Assembly: GCF_029814825.1 (NCBI RefSeq)
Contig: NZ_CP122379.1
Span: forward strand, 744,001 to 808,000
From: Aequorivita marisscotiae
Lineage (GTDB): Bacteria; Bacteroidota; Bacteroidia; Flavobacteriales; Flavobacteriaceae
Direction: 5' to 3'
DNA: 64,000 nucleotides
Every line of letters starts with the position of its first letter. Positions within the stretch are counted from its first letter, which is position 1. The notes below the pieces were generated by a model, which searched no databases, was not told the origin of the DNA, and saw only the letters and a list, made by a program, of their open reading frames with translations. The position numbers were made by a program, and so were the translations under genes. Positions 51,296 through 60,908 of the stretch are shown piece after piece.

Positions 51296-54136
51296 TTATA
51301 TTATTTTTAAATCGGTAGTTGCCTCCTTGCCGTTCAATAAAATATTCAATTTATACGCTCCTTTGGGAAGATAGAAGATACCATTGTCTGCTTCCTTAAT
51401 TTTAATGTCAGATTTTTTAAAAACTTTTATTCCTTTTTCAGATATTGAAAAATTATATTCCACCACATTAATTCCTTCTGTAGCTTCGATTGTAAACTGA
51501 TGCAGCACCTTTCCTTCCTGTGATTTAATTGAAATAACCGCTTTTCCACTTTGGGGGCTGTAAAATTGAATTTTCATTTTTGGCTCATAAATTTCACCCC
51601 AAGTGCTCCATTTGCTTCCCCAACGCGGACTAAAATTTATTGAATCTATTTCGGATAATACTACTTCGTTCATCGTGCTTTTATTCAACTTTTGAAGCAA
51701 ATTAATATCGGCTACATAAATAGAACGGCCGTGTGTGCCTAAAACCAAATCTTTAGCCTCGGGCTGAATTACCAAATCGTGCACCGCAACGTTGGGCAAT
51801 TCTTTTGAAAATACTTCCCAATTTTCGCCGCGATTAAAAGAAACGTATGCGCCGTTATCTGTTCCCAAATACAATAAATCTTCATTTTCTGGATCTTCCT
51901 TTATAACATTCACGGGAGACTCAGGTAGATTACTGCGAATATCTTTCCACGTGACGCCGTAATTTTCACTTACAAAAACCAAGGGGGTAAAATCATCCTG
52001 CCGATACCCGTTTAAAGTAACATAAACCCGTTCTTTTTTATGCGAAGAGGCAATCACACGGCTTATCCAGTATCCGGCGGGAAGGTTATTCGAAATTTTA
52101 GCCCATTGACCCCCTGCGTCTTTGCTAAGGTGCAACAAACCGTCATCGCTACCAGTATATAAAAGTCCAAACTGAAAAGGAGACTCACTAATAGTCGTAA
52201 GCGTTCCAAAAGCCACATTCCCTGGTTTTCCACCATTGGTTAAATCTTCAGAAATTGCGGTCCAATCTTCTCCTTGGTTCATACTTCGCATTAACTTATT
52301 GCCGCCCAAATAAAGAATATCCTGATTGTGCGAGCTCAACAAAATAGGCGTTTGCCAATTAAAACGATACGGACTGTCGCCTAGCTCGTGCTTGGGTTGT
52401 ATGTAAACAGGTTCGCCACCGTTTCTATTTAATCTGTAGTAGTTGCCAAATTGAAATCCCGTATATACAATATTGCTATTTCTGTTGTCAATTTCTACCT
52501 GCATACCATCTCCTCCAAATAGAAAATGGTAAGGATACTTTCCATTTTGAAGCCAGCCAGCATTTGCTTCGTAATCGCTTGGGCCCACCCAAACGCCATT
52601 GTCCTGTAAGCCTCCGTAAACATTGTAGTTTTTTTCGTGATCTACATTTACCGCATAAAATTGACCCACTGCTGGTGAATTATTTTTTATCCACGTTTTA
52701 CCATCGTCGTACGTAATATTAACGCCGCCATCGTTACCATTTATCAAGTGGCCGGGCATTTTGGGGTTTATCCAAAGTGCGTGATGGTCAACGTGCACAT
52801 TATCAGCATCAATACTGGTAAAGGTTTTTCCACCGTCGGAAGATTTTAAAATTGGCACCCCATAAATATATATTTTGTTGGCATTGCTGGGATCTACATG
52901 AATTTTTCCAAAGTAATATCCGTACGAATAGTACAGATCGTCCAGAAATCTGTCGTGAGTTTTATGCCACGTTTTTCCACCATCTGTACTTTTGTAAACC
53001 TCAGCACCAATTACGGGTGTATTAAAAAGTGCGCTATTGGCATTTTCTAAATATTTGGCAACATCTTCAGGTTTTACGGTACCTACCCGAATCATTTGTT
53101 TTACATTTTCGGAACGATATTTTTCCTGAAAACCATTCATTTTTAAAAATTGGTTTAGCTTTTTGTCATCCAGCGCCAAGAAAGTTGCAACATCCATTGT
53201 TTTAAAATCGTCTTTAGTGAGCATTTCCGAATCTTCTTTTTTCTCTTCTTCCGCTCTGTGAAATTGATTATCCACTATTAAATAAACTGTGTTGTCATCA
53301 ACCACGGCGGTACCCATGCGGCCCATTCCTTTTCCTATTGGCAATCCGCTATTTTCTGTTGAAATTTTAGTCCACGTACTTCCAGCATCCGTACTTTTAT
53401 AAACACCACTACCCGGACCGCTACCTTCAAAATTCCACGCTTTCCGATCTTTGTCCCACGCTGTGGCGTACATTGTGTTGAAATTTTTAGGATTTACAGA
53501 AATTTCAATTATACCAGTTTCGTTATTTATAAAAAGAGTTTTATTCCACGTTTTACCGCCATCGGTACTTTTAAAAACCCCGCGCTGCTCATTAGTTGAA
53601 TACAAATGCCCCACGGCTCCCACAACCACTTCATCTGGATTGGACGGATTTATAAGAATACTACTTATATGGTGGCTATCCGTTAGCCCCATAATTTGCC
53701 ACGTTTTACCTTTGTCTTCGCTTTTCAGCAAACCAATTCCGGCGTAGGAAGAACGCGACGCATTTACCTCACCTGTACCCACCCAAATAGTTCCATCTTG
53801 CCAATTTACTGCCACGCAACCCACATTTTGAGTAGGACTATTATCCATAATTGGAGTGAAGGACGTGCCATTATTATTTGTGTACCAAACTCCACCGCTG
53901 GCATAACCCACATAAAATTCAATAGGGTTATTAGGATTTACCGCAAAATCTACCACCCGTCCGCTCATAATGCTCGGGCCAATGTTTTTAAACGGTAAAT
54001 TTTTAACCGAAGAAGTTTGAGCCAGTTCCGATTTTCTTTGAATACTAGATGTAACGGTAGTTTCAGAAATAGCGCCTTGTTGCGAATAAACTAATACAGT
54101 AGTAAAGCAAAGTACCGAAAGAATAAAATTTTTCAT
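51296..54136 (-). CDS. VPS10/sortilin-like beta-propeller secreted protein
   Basis: The 946-residue protein is counted from ATG 54136 (the ATG is preceded by an in-frame TTG). The signal is MKNFILSVLCFTTVLVYSQ. The mature part is a long propeller with repeated BNR/Asp-box motifs (KSTDGGKTWNKTLF, KSTDAGSTWTKIS, KSSDGGKTFTSID, YDDGKTWIKN). The start NLPFKNIGPSIMSGRVVDFAV and a following GEVNASRSSYAGIGL are typical of the Bacteroidota VPS10-domain group. A helical insertion lies near 290-350, and a C-terminal Ig-like segment starts about 840. No T9SS sorting domain is evident, so the protein may be periplasmic or soluble. Binding function is likely; substrate unknown. Confidence 0.88.
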   Translation of the reverse strand: MKNFILSVLCFTTVLVYSQQGAISETTVTSSIQRKSELAQTSSVKNLPFKNIGPSIMSGRVVDFAVNPNNPIEFYVGYASGGVWYTNNNGTSFTPIMDNSPTQNVGCVAVNWQDGTIWVGTGEVNASRSSYAGIGLLKSEDKGKTWQIMGLTDSHHISSILINPSNPDEVVVGAVGHLYSTNEQRGVFKSTDGGKTWNKTLFINNETGIIEISVNPKNFNTMYATAWDKDRKAWNFEGSGPGSGVYKSTDAGSTWTKISTENSGLPIGKGMGRMGTAVVDDNTVYLIVDNQFHRAEEEKKEDSEMLTKDDFKTMDVATFLALDDKKLNQFLKMNGFQEKYRSENVKQMIRVGTVKPEDVAKYLENANSALFNTPVIGAEVYKSTDGGKTWHKTHDRFLDDLYYSYGYYFGKIHVDPSNANKIYIYGVPILKSSDGGKTFTSIDADNVHVDHHALWINPKMPGHLINGNDGGVNITYDDGKTWIKNNSPAVGQFYAVNVDHEKNYNVYGGLQDNGVWVGPSDYEANAGWLQNGKYPYHFLFGGDGMQVEIDNRNSNIVYTGFQFGNYYRLNRNGGEPVYIQPKHELGDSPYRFNWQTPILLSSHNQDILYLGGNKLMRSMNQGEDWTAISEDLTNGGKPGNVAFGTLTTISESPFQFGLLYTGSDDGLLHLSKDAGGQWAKISNNLPAGYWISRVIASSHKKERVYVTLNGYRQDDFTPLVFVSENYGVTWKDIRSNLPESPVNVIKEDPENEDLLYLGTDNGAYVSFNRGENWEVFSKELPNVAVHDLVIQPEAKDLVLGTHGRSIYVADINLLQKLNKSTMNEVVLSEIDSINFSPRWGSKWSTWGEIYEPKMKIQFYSPQSGKAVISIKSQEGKVLHQFTIEATEGINVVEYNFSISEKGIKVFKKSDIKIKEADNGIFYLPKGAYKLNILLNGKEATTDLKII

Positions 54137-54235
54137 CAAAATTGGTTTTAAGAATTATGAAAGTACTTATTTGAGATGGGGTATGCAACTGTAATTGAAG
54201 CCTTGCTAAATTAAAATAAAAGATTACCTATTAAA

Positions 54236-54409
54236 ATGCGCAGCGACCGGATAAAAATTTTTTCTATTTCAGTAGTACAAAAGATTTTAAGCGAAATAAT
54301 TAATAGTAATATTTCACAAAAACCTTATTTTAGGCGAACAGAAAATTTAATTGGGACGAAAAAGTTCAAATATATCGCGGTCCGAATAACAAATGATTGT
54401 TTTAGATGA
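54236..54409 (+). CDS. Possible small ORF overlapping the AlkB-like start
   Basis: A 57-codon frame starts at ATG 54236 (MRSDRIKIFSISVVQKIL...) and its TGA overlaps the next gene's ATG (ATGA). The overlap hints at translational coupling, but I recognise no family and the DNA is plain AT-rich intergenic sequence. It may be chance. Confidence 0.25.
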   Translation: MRSDRIKIFSISVVQKILSEIINSNISQKPYFRRTENLIGTKKFKYIAVRITNDCFR

Positions 54410-54987
54410 AAAATATTGAAGAAGTAATTAGCTATCACGCAAATTTTATCCCTAAAAAAGAGGCCAACGAGTTGTTTGAACATTTAATGGAGATTGAAGA
54501 ACTTACGCGCATGATGGAAATTACAACTTTCGCTGGCGTACATTTTAAATTTGATTTTGGCAAAATAATGTTTCTCGACAAAGACCTCATAGAACAAAAT
54601 AAATTTCCCGAAACGGTCTGGGGCCACAATAGAATTTGGTCCGAGCAGATGTTAGCCCTTAAAAGTCAAGTTGAAGATTTCACGGGCGAAAAATTTAAAA
54701 CCTGTGTTTGTATTTATTATCCCGACGGAAATGCTGGAGTAGATTACCATTCAGATAAAACAGCTTATGGCGATACTACGGTAATCCCTGCAATTAGTTT
54801 AGGCGAGGAACGACAATTTTGTTTTAGAGAAAACCAAACTTTAGAAAAATCAAGTATGGTGCTAAATCACGGCAGTTTATTAATTATGAAAGCAGATTGT
54901 CAAGAAAGCTTTCAACACAGTTTACCCGTAGATCCGGCATATAAAAACCCAAGAATAAGTATAACTTTTAGAAAGTTCGGATATTGA
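54406..54987 (+). CDS. AlkB-like 2-oxoglutarate-dependent dioxygenase
   Basis: The 193-residue protein has the 2OG-Fe(II) core. HxD is in VDYHSDKTAYGD, the distal His in ESFQHSLPVD, and the 2OG-binding Arg in RISITFRKFGY, with PAISLGEERQFCFRE between as in AlkB-family repair enzymes. MLALKSQVEDFTGEKF is also typical. It probably repairs alkylated bases in DNA or RNA, though the precise substrate is open. It begins inside the small ORF's stop (ATGA). Confidence 0.92.
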   Translation: MKNIEEVISYHANFIPKKEANELFEHLMEIEELTRMMEITTFAGVHFKFDFGKIMFLDKDLIEQNKFPETVWGHNRIWSEQMLALKSQVEDFTGEKFKTCVCIYYPDGNAGVDYHSDKTAYGDTTVIPAISLGEERQFCFRENQTLEKSSMVLNHGSLLIMKADCQESFQHSLPVDPAYKNPRISITFRKFGY

Positions 54988-55059
54988 CTCTACAGATCGT
55001 TCAATGGGCTTAAATCAACATAAACAATAGGGTTATTCAATTCATTTAAAATTCGTTTA

Positions 55060-55881
55060 ATGAACATTAAATTAAATCTTTTTTTCCTTTTAATCTTTCA
55101 GATTGGGATCTCGCAACAATATGACACGGTTTATATTGAAGCAGAAAATATAGACGAGAACAACAAAATTTATAAACCCGGAAGTGTATTTATTTACGAT
55201 TACGAAATAAATTTAAATGGAGAAAAACTAAAACTTAAACGGAATGAAGGAATGTTCGCAAACAGTAATTTTGAACTTACGCCAATAAGCACTGACAGTA
55301 TTGGGGTAACTAAGATTCATTTAATAGTTCAACCCATAGAAAACAACAATAGAAGTAACGAAAACCAAACTCAAATTTCGTATTTGCAGGAACCTACTTT
55401 TGCATCAATAACCTCAACTGGCGCAGTAGAAAATGAAAAAAATGTATGGATCCATCCTATTAGATCTGGTTTTTTTAATTGTTTGGAAACAGCATCATTT
55501 CCCTTTGTAAAAACGCCTTTAAAATTAAATTCTACTTGGACCGATAAAATGCAGATTGGCGAAGGATGGGGAAACAAAATGTGGGGTACTTGGGAAGGAA
55601 AACTCCTGCTAACCTATAATTATAAGATAGTTGGCACCGAAACCCTCGATACAGAAATGGGCAAAGTACCTTGTTTTATTGTTGAAAGCACCGCAACATC
55701 AAATCTTGGAGTTACTAAATTAAAAAGCTTCTTTTCAGAAATTTATGGTTTTGTACGCTTAGAATATGAATTATTAAACAACCTAAAAGTAAATATGTGG
55801 CTCATTGAAACCAAAAATGAAGTGGAATTTAATGATACAGGAACCTTTTTTAAAACTAAAAAATATATGAAACAACAATAA
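55060..55881 (+). CDS. Secreted protein of unknown function
   Basis: The 273-residue protein has signal MNIKLNLFFLLIFQIGIS. It consists of a beta-rich domain with KPGSVFIYDYEINLNGEKL, a WIHPIRSGFFNCLETASFP stretch, TWEGKLLLTYNYKIVGTETL and GKVPCFIVESTATSNLG. The pattern of strand, Asn/Gly turns and a Cys pair resembles Bacteroidota periplasmic proteins of the DUF3108/TapB kind, but I do not assign it. It is a free-standing gene between the AlkB-like and TPR genes. Confidence 0.6.
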   Translation: MNIKLNLFFLLIFQIGISQQYDTVYIEAENIDENNKIYKPGSVFIYDYEINLNGEKLKLKRNEGMFANSNFELTPISTDSIGVTKIHLIVQPIENNNRSNENQTQISYLQEPTFASITSTGAVENEKNVWIHPIRSGFFNCLETASFPFVKTPLKLNSTWTDKMQIGEGWGNKMWGTWEGKLLLTYNYKIVGTETLDTEMGKVPCFIVESTATSNLGVTKLKSFFSEIYGFVRLEYELLNNLKVNMWLIETKNEVEFNDTGTFFKTKKYMKQQ

Positions 55882-55948
55882 AGTTGCTCGTTACCGCTAA
55901 ATTGAAAGCTAGTTAAAAAACCCTACATTTAATTTATAACTACATCGT

Positions 55949-56953
55949 ATGAAATATCTATTTTTCCTCCTACTCACTTTAAGTTTCACCACGTTTTTTG
56001 CACAAAATAATATAAACACATATATAGAGGAAGGCATAGCCTACCACGACAAAGGCGAATACGACAAAGCACTTGCAACTTATGAAAAGGCATTAATATT
56101 AGACCCACAATCTACGGTAGTAAATTATGAAATGGCACTGAGCTATTTTAAAAAAAACGATTATAAAAACACCATAGCCCGTGCAGATATGGTACTTAAA
56201 AAAAACGAAGATAATTTGGTTAACGCCTACCTTATTAAAGGATCTGCTTTAGATATGATGGGCGAGGTAAAACAGTCTATTAAACTTTTTGAAAAAGCAA
56301 TGCGAAAATTTCCGGATGACTACCTTTTGCCTTATAACTTAGCGCTAAATCATTACAAACTGAACCAGATGGAAGAAGCCAAAGAAAATGTAATTAAGGC
56401 CTTAGAAAACAATCCCAGCCACGGTAGCAGCCATTGGATGCTCGCAAATATTGAATCTGAGCAGGGCAACACTGTACAATCGTTGCTGGCTAATTATTAT
56501 TTCCTCTTTTTAGAACCAAATTCTTCTCGCTCATTAGATGCTTACACAATGCTTCAACTAAATTTTTCGGGAAACGTAACTAAAGGTAAAGACGAAGCCA
56601 TAACTATAAATATATCCATGAGTGATGGCGATGATCCCTTTTCCGCTGCTGCACTAATGCTCGGCCTGATGGGCGCCTCAAATATGTTACCCGAAAACGC
56701 AGATAAAACTTCCGAAGAACTTTTTGTGGAAAATACCAATTCCTTTTTTCAAGTTTTGGGCGAATTGAAAAAGGAAAAAGAAAAAGGCCTCTATTGGAAT
56801 TTTTATGTTCCTTTCTTCTACGACCTTGCCAAAAGCAACCATTTAGAAGCGTACTGCATGTATATTTCGCAAAGCGGAAACGAAAATGCCGAAGCGTGGC
56901 TAAATGAAAATAGCGAAAAATTAAAAGCCTTTGCCGCGTGGTTAAAGATGTAG
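55949..56953 (+). CDS. Secreted TPR-repeat protein
   Basis: The 334-residue protein has signal MKYLFFLLLTLSFTTFFAQ. About five TPR repeats follow (IEEGIAYHDKGEYDKALATY, VNYEMALSYFKKNDYKNTIA, AYLIKGSALDMMGEVKQSIK, YNLALNHYKLNQMEEAKENV, SHWMLANIESEQGNTVQS). The C-terminal 150 residues do not show TPRs, and no enzyme motif is visible. It is probably a periplasmic scaffold. It precedes the aminopeptidase gene after 192 bp, which holds that gene's promoter. Confidence 0.8.
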   Translation: MKYLFFLLLTLSFTTFFAQNNINTYIEEGIAYHDKGEYDKALATYEKALILDPQSTVVNYEMALSYFKKNDYKNTIARADMVLKKNEDNLVNAYLIKGSALDMMGEVKQSIKLFEKAMRKFPDDYLLPYNLALNHYKLNQMEEAKENVIKALENNPSHGSSHWMLANIESEQGNTVQSLLANYYFLFLEPNSSRSLDAYTMLQLNFSGNVTKGKDEAITINISMSDGDDPFSAAALMLGLMGASNMLPENADKTSEELFVENTNSFFQVLGELKKEKEKGLYWNFYVPFFYDLAKSNHLEAYCMYISQSGNENAEAWLNENSEKLKAFAAWLKM

Positions 56954-57018
56954 TTTGTATTGCAACGACCACACAATTACAATTATACAATTAGTACACA
57001 TTTAACCCTTTCCCTTCC

Positions 57019-57046
57019 TTGGATAACTTTGAAATAATTAATTTTG
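57019..57046 (+). promoter_or_regulatory. Aminopeptidase gene promoter
   Basis: TTG (57019-57021), a 17-nt spacer and TAATTTTG (57039-57046) match the consensus, at the short end of the spacing range. The leader would be about 94 nt. Confidence 0.6.
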
Positions 57047-57145
57047 CGCTTCGTTCATTCCAACAGGTTAAGAGCAAACAAAATTAGCATACTTGCTTTG
57101 CTAAATTTAACCAAAAATTCTTTTTATTAAAATAAAACACAACAG

Positions 57146-58438
57146 ATGAAGTACGATCAAATTTCCAGTAAACTCTTTGTAAAAAACCGCAAAAACTTTA
57201 TGGCGCAGATGAAACCAAAAAGTGTAGCCGTTTTTAACAGTAACGATATTTACCCAATTAGTGCAGACAGCACCATGCCATTTCAGCAGGCGCGCGATAT
57301 TTTTTATTTAACAGGCGCCGATCAGGAAGAAACTATTCTGGTACTCTTTCCCGATGCTCCTTATGAAGAGCACCGCGAAATGCTATTTGTACGCGAAACA
57401 AACGACCATATTGCCGTTTGGGAAGGTGAAAAGTTAACCAAGGAAAAAGCTACAGAAGTTAGCGGTATAAAATCTATTCACTGGTTAAAAGATTTTGATA
57501 AAATCTTTTTTGAAGTAATGACCCAAGCCGAGCGTATTTATTTTAACACTAACGAACATTATCGCCAAAGTGTTGTAACCGAAACCCGCGAAGATCGTTT
57601 TATAAAAGCTACGAAAGCAAAATTTCCTGCTCACAGTTGGGAACGAAGCAACCCAATTTTACAAGCACTGCGTTCTGTAAAAGATCCTATTGAAATAGAA
57701 ATTATGCAGCAAGCTTGCAATATTACGGAAAAAGGACATAGAAGAGTTTTAAATTTCGTAAAACCAGGAGTGTGGGAATACGAAATTGAAGCCGAATATA
57801 TGCACGAGTTTTTAAGAAATCGTTCGCGCGGTTTCGCATATACTCCAATTATAGGAAGCGGCAATAACGCAAATGTGCTACATTATGTGGTAAACAACCA
57901 ACAGTGTAAAGACGGCGATTTAATTTTAATAGATGTAGGTGCCGAATACGCAAACTATTCTAGCGATATGACGCGTACAATTCCAGTGAACGGAAAATTT
58001 AGCAAACGCCAACGCCAAGTTTACGACGCGGTAAAACGCGTAAAAGATGAGGCTACAAAAATGCTCGTTCCAGGAGCTTATTGGAAAGAATTTCACGTAG
58101 AAGTGGGTAAATTAATGACCAAAGAACTGTTGGATTTAAAACTTTTAGACAAGGCAGACGTTAAAAATGAAGATCCAAATTGGCCTGCCTATAAAAAATA
58201 TTTTATGCACGGCACTAGCCACCACATAGGTTTAGACACTCATGATTACGGCGTTCTTTGGGAAAAGATGACCGAAAATATGGTTTTTACCGTGGAACCA
58301 GGAATCTATATTCCAGAAGAAAGCTTTGGCGTGCGTTTGGAAGATGATGTGGTTATACAAAAAAATGGAGAGCCTTTTAATCTAATGCGAAATATTCCTA
58401 TTGAAGCAGAAGAAATTGAGGAAATTATGAATAAGTAG
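57146..58438 (+). CDS. pepP: Xaa-Pro aminopeptidase (M24B family)
   Basis: This 430-residue dinuclear metalloprotease has an N-terminal creatinase-like domain (RDIFYLTGADQEETILV) and the pita-bread catalytic domain. The metal ligands are visible: Asp in LILIDVGAEYANYSSDMTRTI (two Asp), His in MHGTSHHIGLDTHD, Glu in FTVEPGIYIP and Glu in GVRLEDDVVI. It removes N-terminal residues before proline from peptides in the cytoplasm. A strong terminator follows. Confidence 0.93.
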   Translation: MKYDQISSKLFVKNRKNFMAQMKPKSVAVFNSNDIYPISADSTMPFQQARDIFYLTGADQEETILVLFPDAPYEEHREMLFVRETNDHIAVWEGEKLTKEKATEVSGIKSIHWLKDFDKIFFEVMTQAERIYFNTNEHYRQSVVTETREDRFIKATKAKFPAHSWERSNPILQALRSVKDPIEIEIMQQACNITEKGHRRVLNFVKPGVWEYEIEAEYMHEFLRNRSRGFAYTPIIGSGNNANVLHYVVNNQQCKDGDLILIDVGAEYANYSSDMTRTIPVNGKFSKRQRQVYDAVKRVKDEATKMLVPGAYWKEFHVEVGKLMTKELLDLKLLDKADVKNEDPNWPAYKKYFMHGTSHHIGLDTHDYGVLWEKMTENMVFTVEPGIYIPEESFGVRLEDDVVIQKNGEPFNLMRNIPIEAEEIEEIMNK

Positions 58439-58457
58439 AACCCAATTTATAGATTTT

Positions 58458-58494
58458 AAACCCCAAAGGTGTTTTCTGCCCTTGGGGTTTTTTT
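58458..58494 (+). terminator. Aminopeptidase gene terminator
   Basis: AAACCCCAA pairs with TTGGGGTTT around an internal AGG...CCC bulge and a loop, followed by T. The next gene's ATG is at 58501, so that gene must have its own promoter or read-through. Confidence 0.82.
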
Positions 58495-58500
58495 CAAGCT

Positions 58501-59271
58501 ATGACATTCAATTTTAAAAATACTCGCATCCATTATGAAGTTTTCGGAAAAGGTCCGGCAGTAGTACTTTTACACGGCTTTCTCGAAAGTTCTACCATGT
58601 GGAAACCGCTTATCTCCCAATTATCTGAGCACAATACAGTTATTACACTAGATTTTCCCGGTCACGGAAATAGCGGTGTACTAGCCCAAAGCTTTACTAT
58701 GGAAATAATGGCAACGGTTATAGCCCAACTTCTGCTACGTTTAAATATTTCTACGGCTACATTTATCGGCCATTCTATGGGCGGATATATAGCTTTGGCT
58801 TACGCCGAATTATTTTCGGAAAACATTGAAAAATTAGTTCTATTAAACTCTAGCCCAGCAGCAGATTCCGAAGCGAGAAAAAACAATAGAAATCGCGCTT
58901 TAAAAGTTATTGATAAAAGCCCAAAAGCCTACATTAGCATGGCCATCAGCAACCTAATTGCTGAAACTTCACGTGAAAAATATAGTGCAGAAATCAACCA
59001 ATTAAAAGCCGAAGCATACACCTTTCCAGTTGAAGGAATTAAAGCGGCAATAAAAGGTATGCGCGATAGAAAGGACAGAACCGAGGTACTTAAAAATTTC
59101 GGAAAAGAAAAGCACGTACTACTTGCTGCAGACGACCCTATTTTACCAGTATTGGAAGTAAAAGAACTAGCAGAAAACTGTAACGCAACGGTAAAAGTTA
59201 TAGCGGGTGGACACATGAGTTTAATAGAAAATAAAGACTCTGTTGCCAAATATTTAAAGCAATTGCTATAA
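58501..59271 (+). CDS. Alpha/beta fold hydrolase
   Basis: This 256-residue cytoplasmic hydrolase has the oxyanion region VVLLHGFLES, the nucleophile elbow FIGHSMGGYIAL (Ser intact), the acid Asp near LLAADDPILP, and the His in GGHMSLIENK. It resembles the BioH/menH-like and esterase groups with a cap domain. The substrate is unknown. The ATG follows the upstream terminator by 7 nt with no room for a separate full promoter, so a leader embedded in the terminator or partial read-through is implied. Confidence 0.9.
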   Translation: MTFNFKNTRIHYEVFGKGPAVVLLHGFLESSTMWKPLISQLSEHNTVITLDFPGHGNSGVLAQSFTMEIMATVIAQLLLRLNISTATFIGHSMGGYIALAYAELFSENIEKLVLLNSSPAADSEARKNNRNRALKVIDKSPKAYISMAISNLIAETSREKYSAEINQLKAEAYTFPVEGIKAAIKGMRDRKDRTEVLKNFGKEKHVLLAADDPILPVLEVKELAENCNATVKVIAGGHMSLIENKDSVAKYLKQLL

Positions 59272-59332
59272 CTATTGCATTATTGCTAAATAATGGCTAG
59301 CTTTATCAAATAAACCCTAAATCTTCCTTAAG

Positions 59333-59578
59333 ATGGAAAAAGTCATGCCCCAAAGCCGACCTCCTATCTCAAGCCTAATCTGTTTTGCATTTGGCCACGA
59401 TTATATCGTAACTCGCAAAATTACCAATCACATTTTTGAATATCAATGTGCTTGCTGCGGGAAAGAGGTTTCTAACAATCGCTCCGGTAAATTTGAAAAA
59501 CTTACCCTCCAACGCCGTAAACTAAACGAAAAATTAATGCAGTATATTCGAAAGAAGAAAAAGCTTTTATATTATTAA
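59333..59578 (+). CDS. Small zinc-ribbon-like protein
   Basis: The 81-residue protein reads FGHDYIVTRKI in its first half, then a CACCGK double-Cys motif, and a basic C-terminal helix (LTLQRRKLNEKLM...RKKKKLLYY). With Cys and His upstream (ICFAFGHDY) this could be a C-H-C-C metal site. It looks like a conserved flavobacterial small protein without a known role. Met5 is an alternative start. Confidence 0.65.
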   Translation: MEKVMPQSRPPISSLICFAFGHDYIVTRKITNHIFEYQCACCGKEVSNNRSGKFEKLTLQRRKLNEKLMQYIRKKKKLLYY

Positions 59579-59650
59579 AAACCAACCTCCTTTATGAATG
59601 CTTCATTTTTCCGTATAGGAAATAAACTAACTTGTAGTTACACTAAAGAA

Positions 59651-60706
59651 TTATTCTTCGCTACTTAGTGCATTCCAACCACGTGCAATTAGCGGTATTT
59701 TCGCACCAGCGCGGCTAATTAAATGCACGCCTTCATTTTCATCGGTAATATGTCCAATAATTGATAAGTGTGGGTTGGCCTTTATTTTTGGAAAATCTTC
59801 TGTTTTAACAGTAAAGAGCAATTCATAATCTTCTCCGCCACTTAAGGCTATTGTAGTGCTATCTAGTTTAAATTCTTCACAGGTAGAAATTACTTGCGGA
59901 TCTAGGGGGATTTTATCTTCATATAAATTACATCCCACTTTAGAGCTTTTACAGATATGTAATATTTCAGAAGACAAACCGTCGCTAATATCAATCATTG
60001 CCGTTGGTTTTACGCCCAATTCTCTCAATAAGCCAGGAATATCTTTTCGTGCCTCCGGCTTTAGCTGCCGTTCTATTAAGTAGGAATACGGCTCTAAATC
60101 TGGCTGCGAATTAGGGTTCACTTTAAAAACTTCCTTTTCGCGTTCCAAAATCTGCAATCCCATATATGCCGCACCAAGGTCGCCCGATACTACTAGCAAA
60201 TCGTTTTCTTTTGCACCGCTTCTGTAAATTGCCTCTCCTTTTGCCACAGTACCCAAAGCTGTTATGCTAATTAGCAAACCTCTGGTAGATGAGGTAGTGT
60301 CTCCTCCAATTACATCTACATTGTACATAGTAGCAGCAGTAGCAATTCCGGCATAGAGCTCTTCCAAAGCTTCCACCGGAAATCTGTTAGATACCGCAAT
60401 ACTCACTGTTATTTGCGAAGGCTCCGCATTCATTGCGAAAACATCAGAAAGATTAACGACTACCGCCTTGTATCCCAAATGTTTTAGGGGCATATAGCTT
60501 AAGTCAAAATGAACTCCTTCAAGGAGTAAATCGGTAGTAACAACTATTTCGTTTTTTGAGTCGCAAGCAAGAACAGCTGCGTCATCGCCAATTCCCTTTA
60601 CAGTGGACTTTTGCTTTATTTTAAAGTTCTTTGTTAGATGGTCAATTAGGCCAAATTCACCCAAACTTTCAATACTTGTAGCGGAGTTATCTTTATTCTC
60701 AAACAT
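59651..60706 (-). CDS. thiL: Thiamine-phosphate kinase
   Basis: The 351-residue enzyme is counted from ATG 60706 (TTG 60721 is less likely). It makes thiamine diphosphate from thiamine phosphate and ATP. Conserved motifs are KGIGDDAAVL, TTDLLLEGVHFDL, VIGGDTTSS and the SGGEDYELLFTV region. A TATTTTTG -7 box on the minus strand (60729-60736) lies about 25 nt upstream, without a clear -33 element. It is transcribed alone against its neighbours. Confidence 0.95.
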   Translation of the reverse strand: MFENKDNSATSIESLGEFGLIDHLTKNFKIKQKSTVKGIGDDAAVLACDSKNEIVVTTDLLLEGVHFDLSYMPLKHLGYKAVVVNLSDVFAMNAEPSQITVSIAVSNRFPVEALEELYAGIATAATMYNVDVIGGDTTSSTRGLLISITALGTVAKGEAIYRSGAKENDLLVVSGDLGAAYMGLQILEREKEVFKVNPNSQPDLEPYSYLIERQLKPEARKDIPGLLRELGVKPTAMIDISDGLSSEILHICKSSKVGCNLYEDKIPLDPQVISTCEEFKLDSTTIALSGGEDYELLFTVKTEDFPKIKANPHLSIIGHITDENEGVHLISRAGAKIPLIARGWNALSSEE

Positions 60707-60908
60707 ATAATGTTTTTGCAATTTATGGCAAAAATACAGTAACCAATAGCAATAAAAAAGCTAATTGTAAATAATGGTTGTTTCATTGATTATAACCTAG
60801 CAGAAGAAAAAAAAGCAGCATTACATTAATATTTAACCTCTTAGGTTTGTAAGAAAACTCAGAATATGTTTACATTTAGCCCCACTTTTAATTTTACAAA
60901 ACAAACCG

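Noticed and set aside
51296-54136. Glycoside hydrolase/sialidase from Asp-box repeats
   Set aside because: The repeats match VPS10/sortilin propellers; the catalytic residues of sialidases (Arg triad, Tyr/Glu) are not evident.
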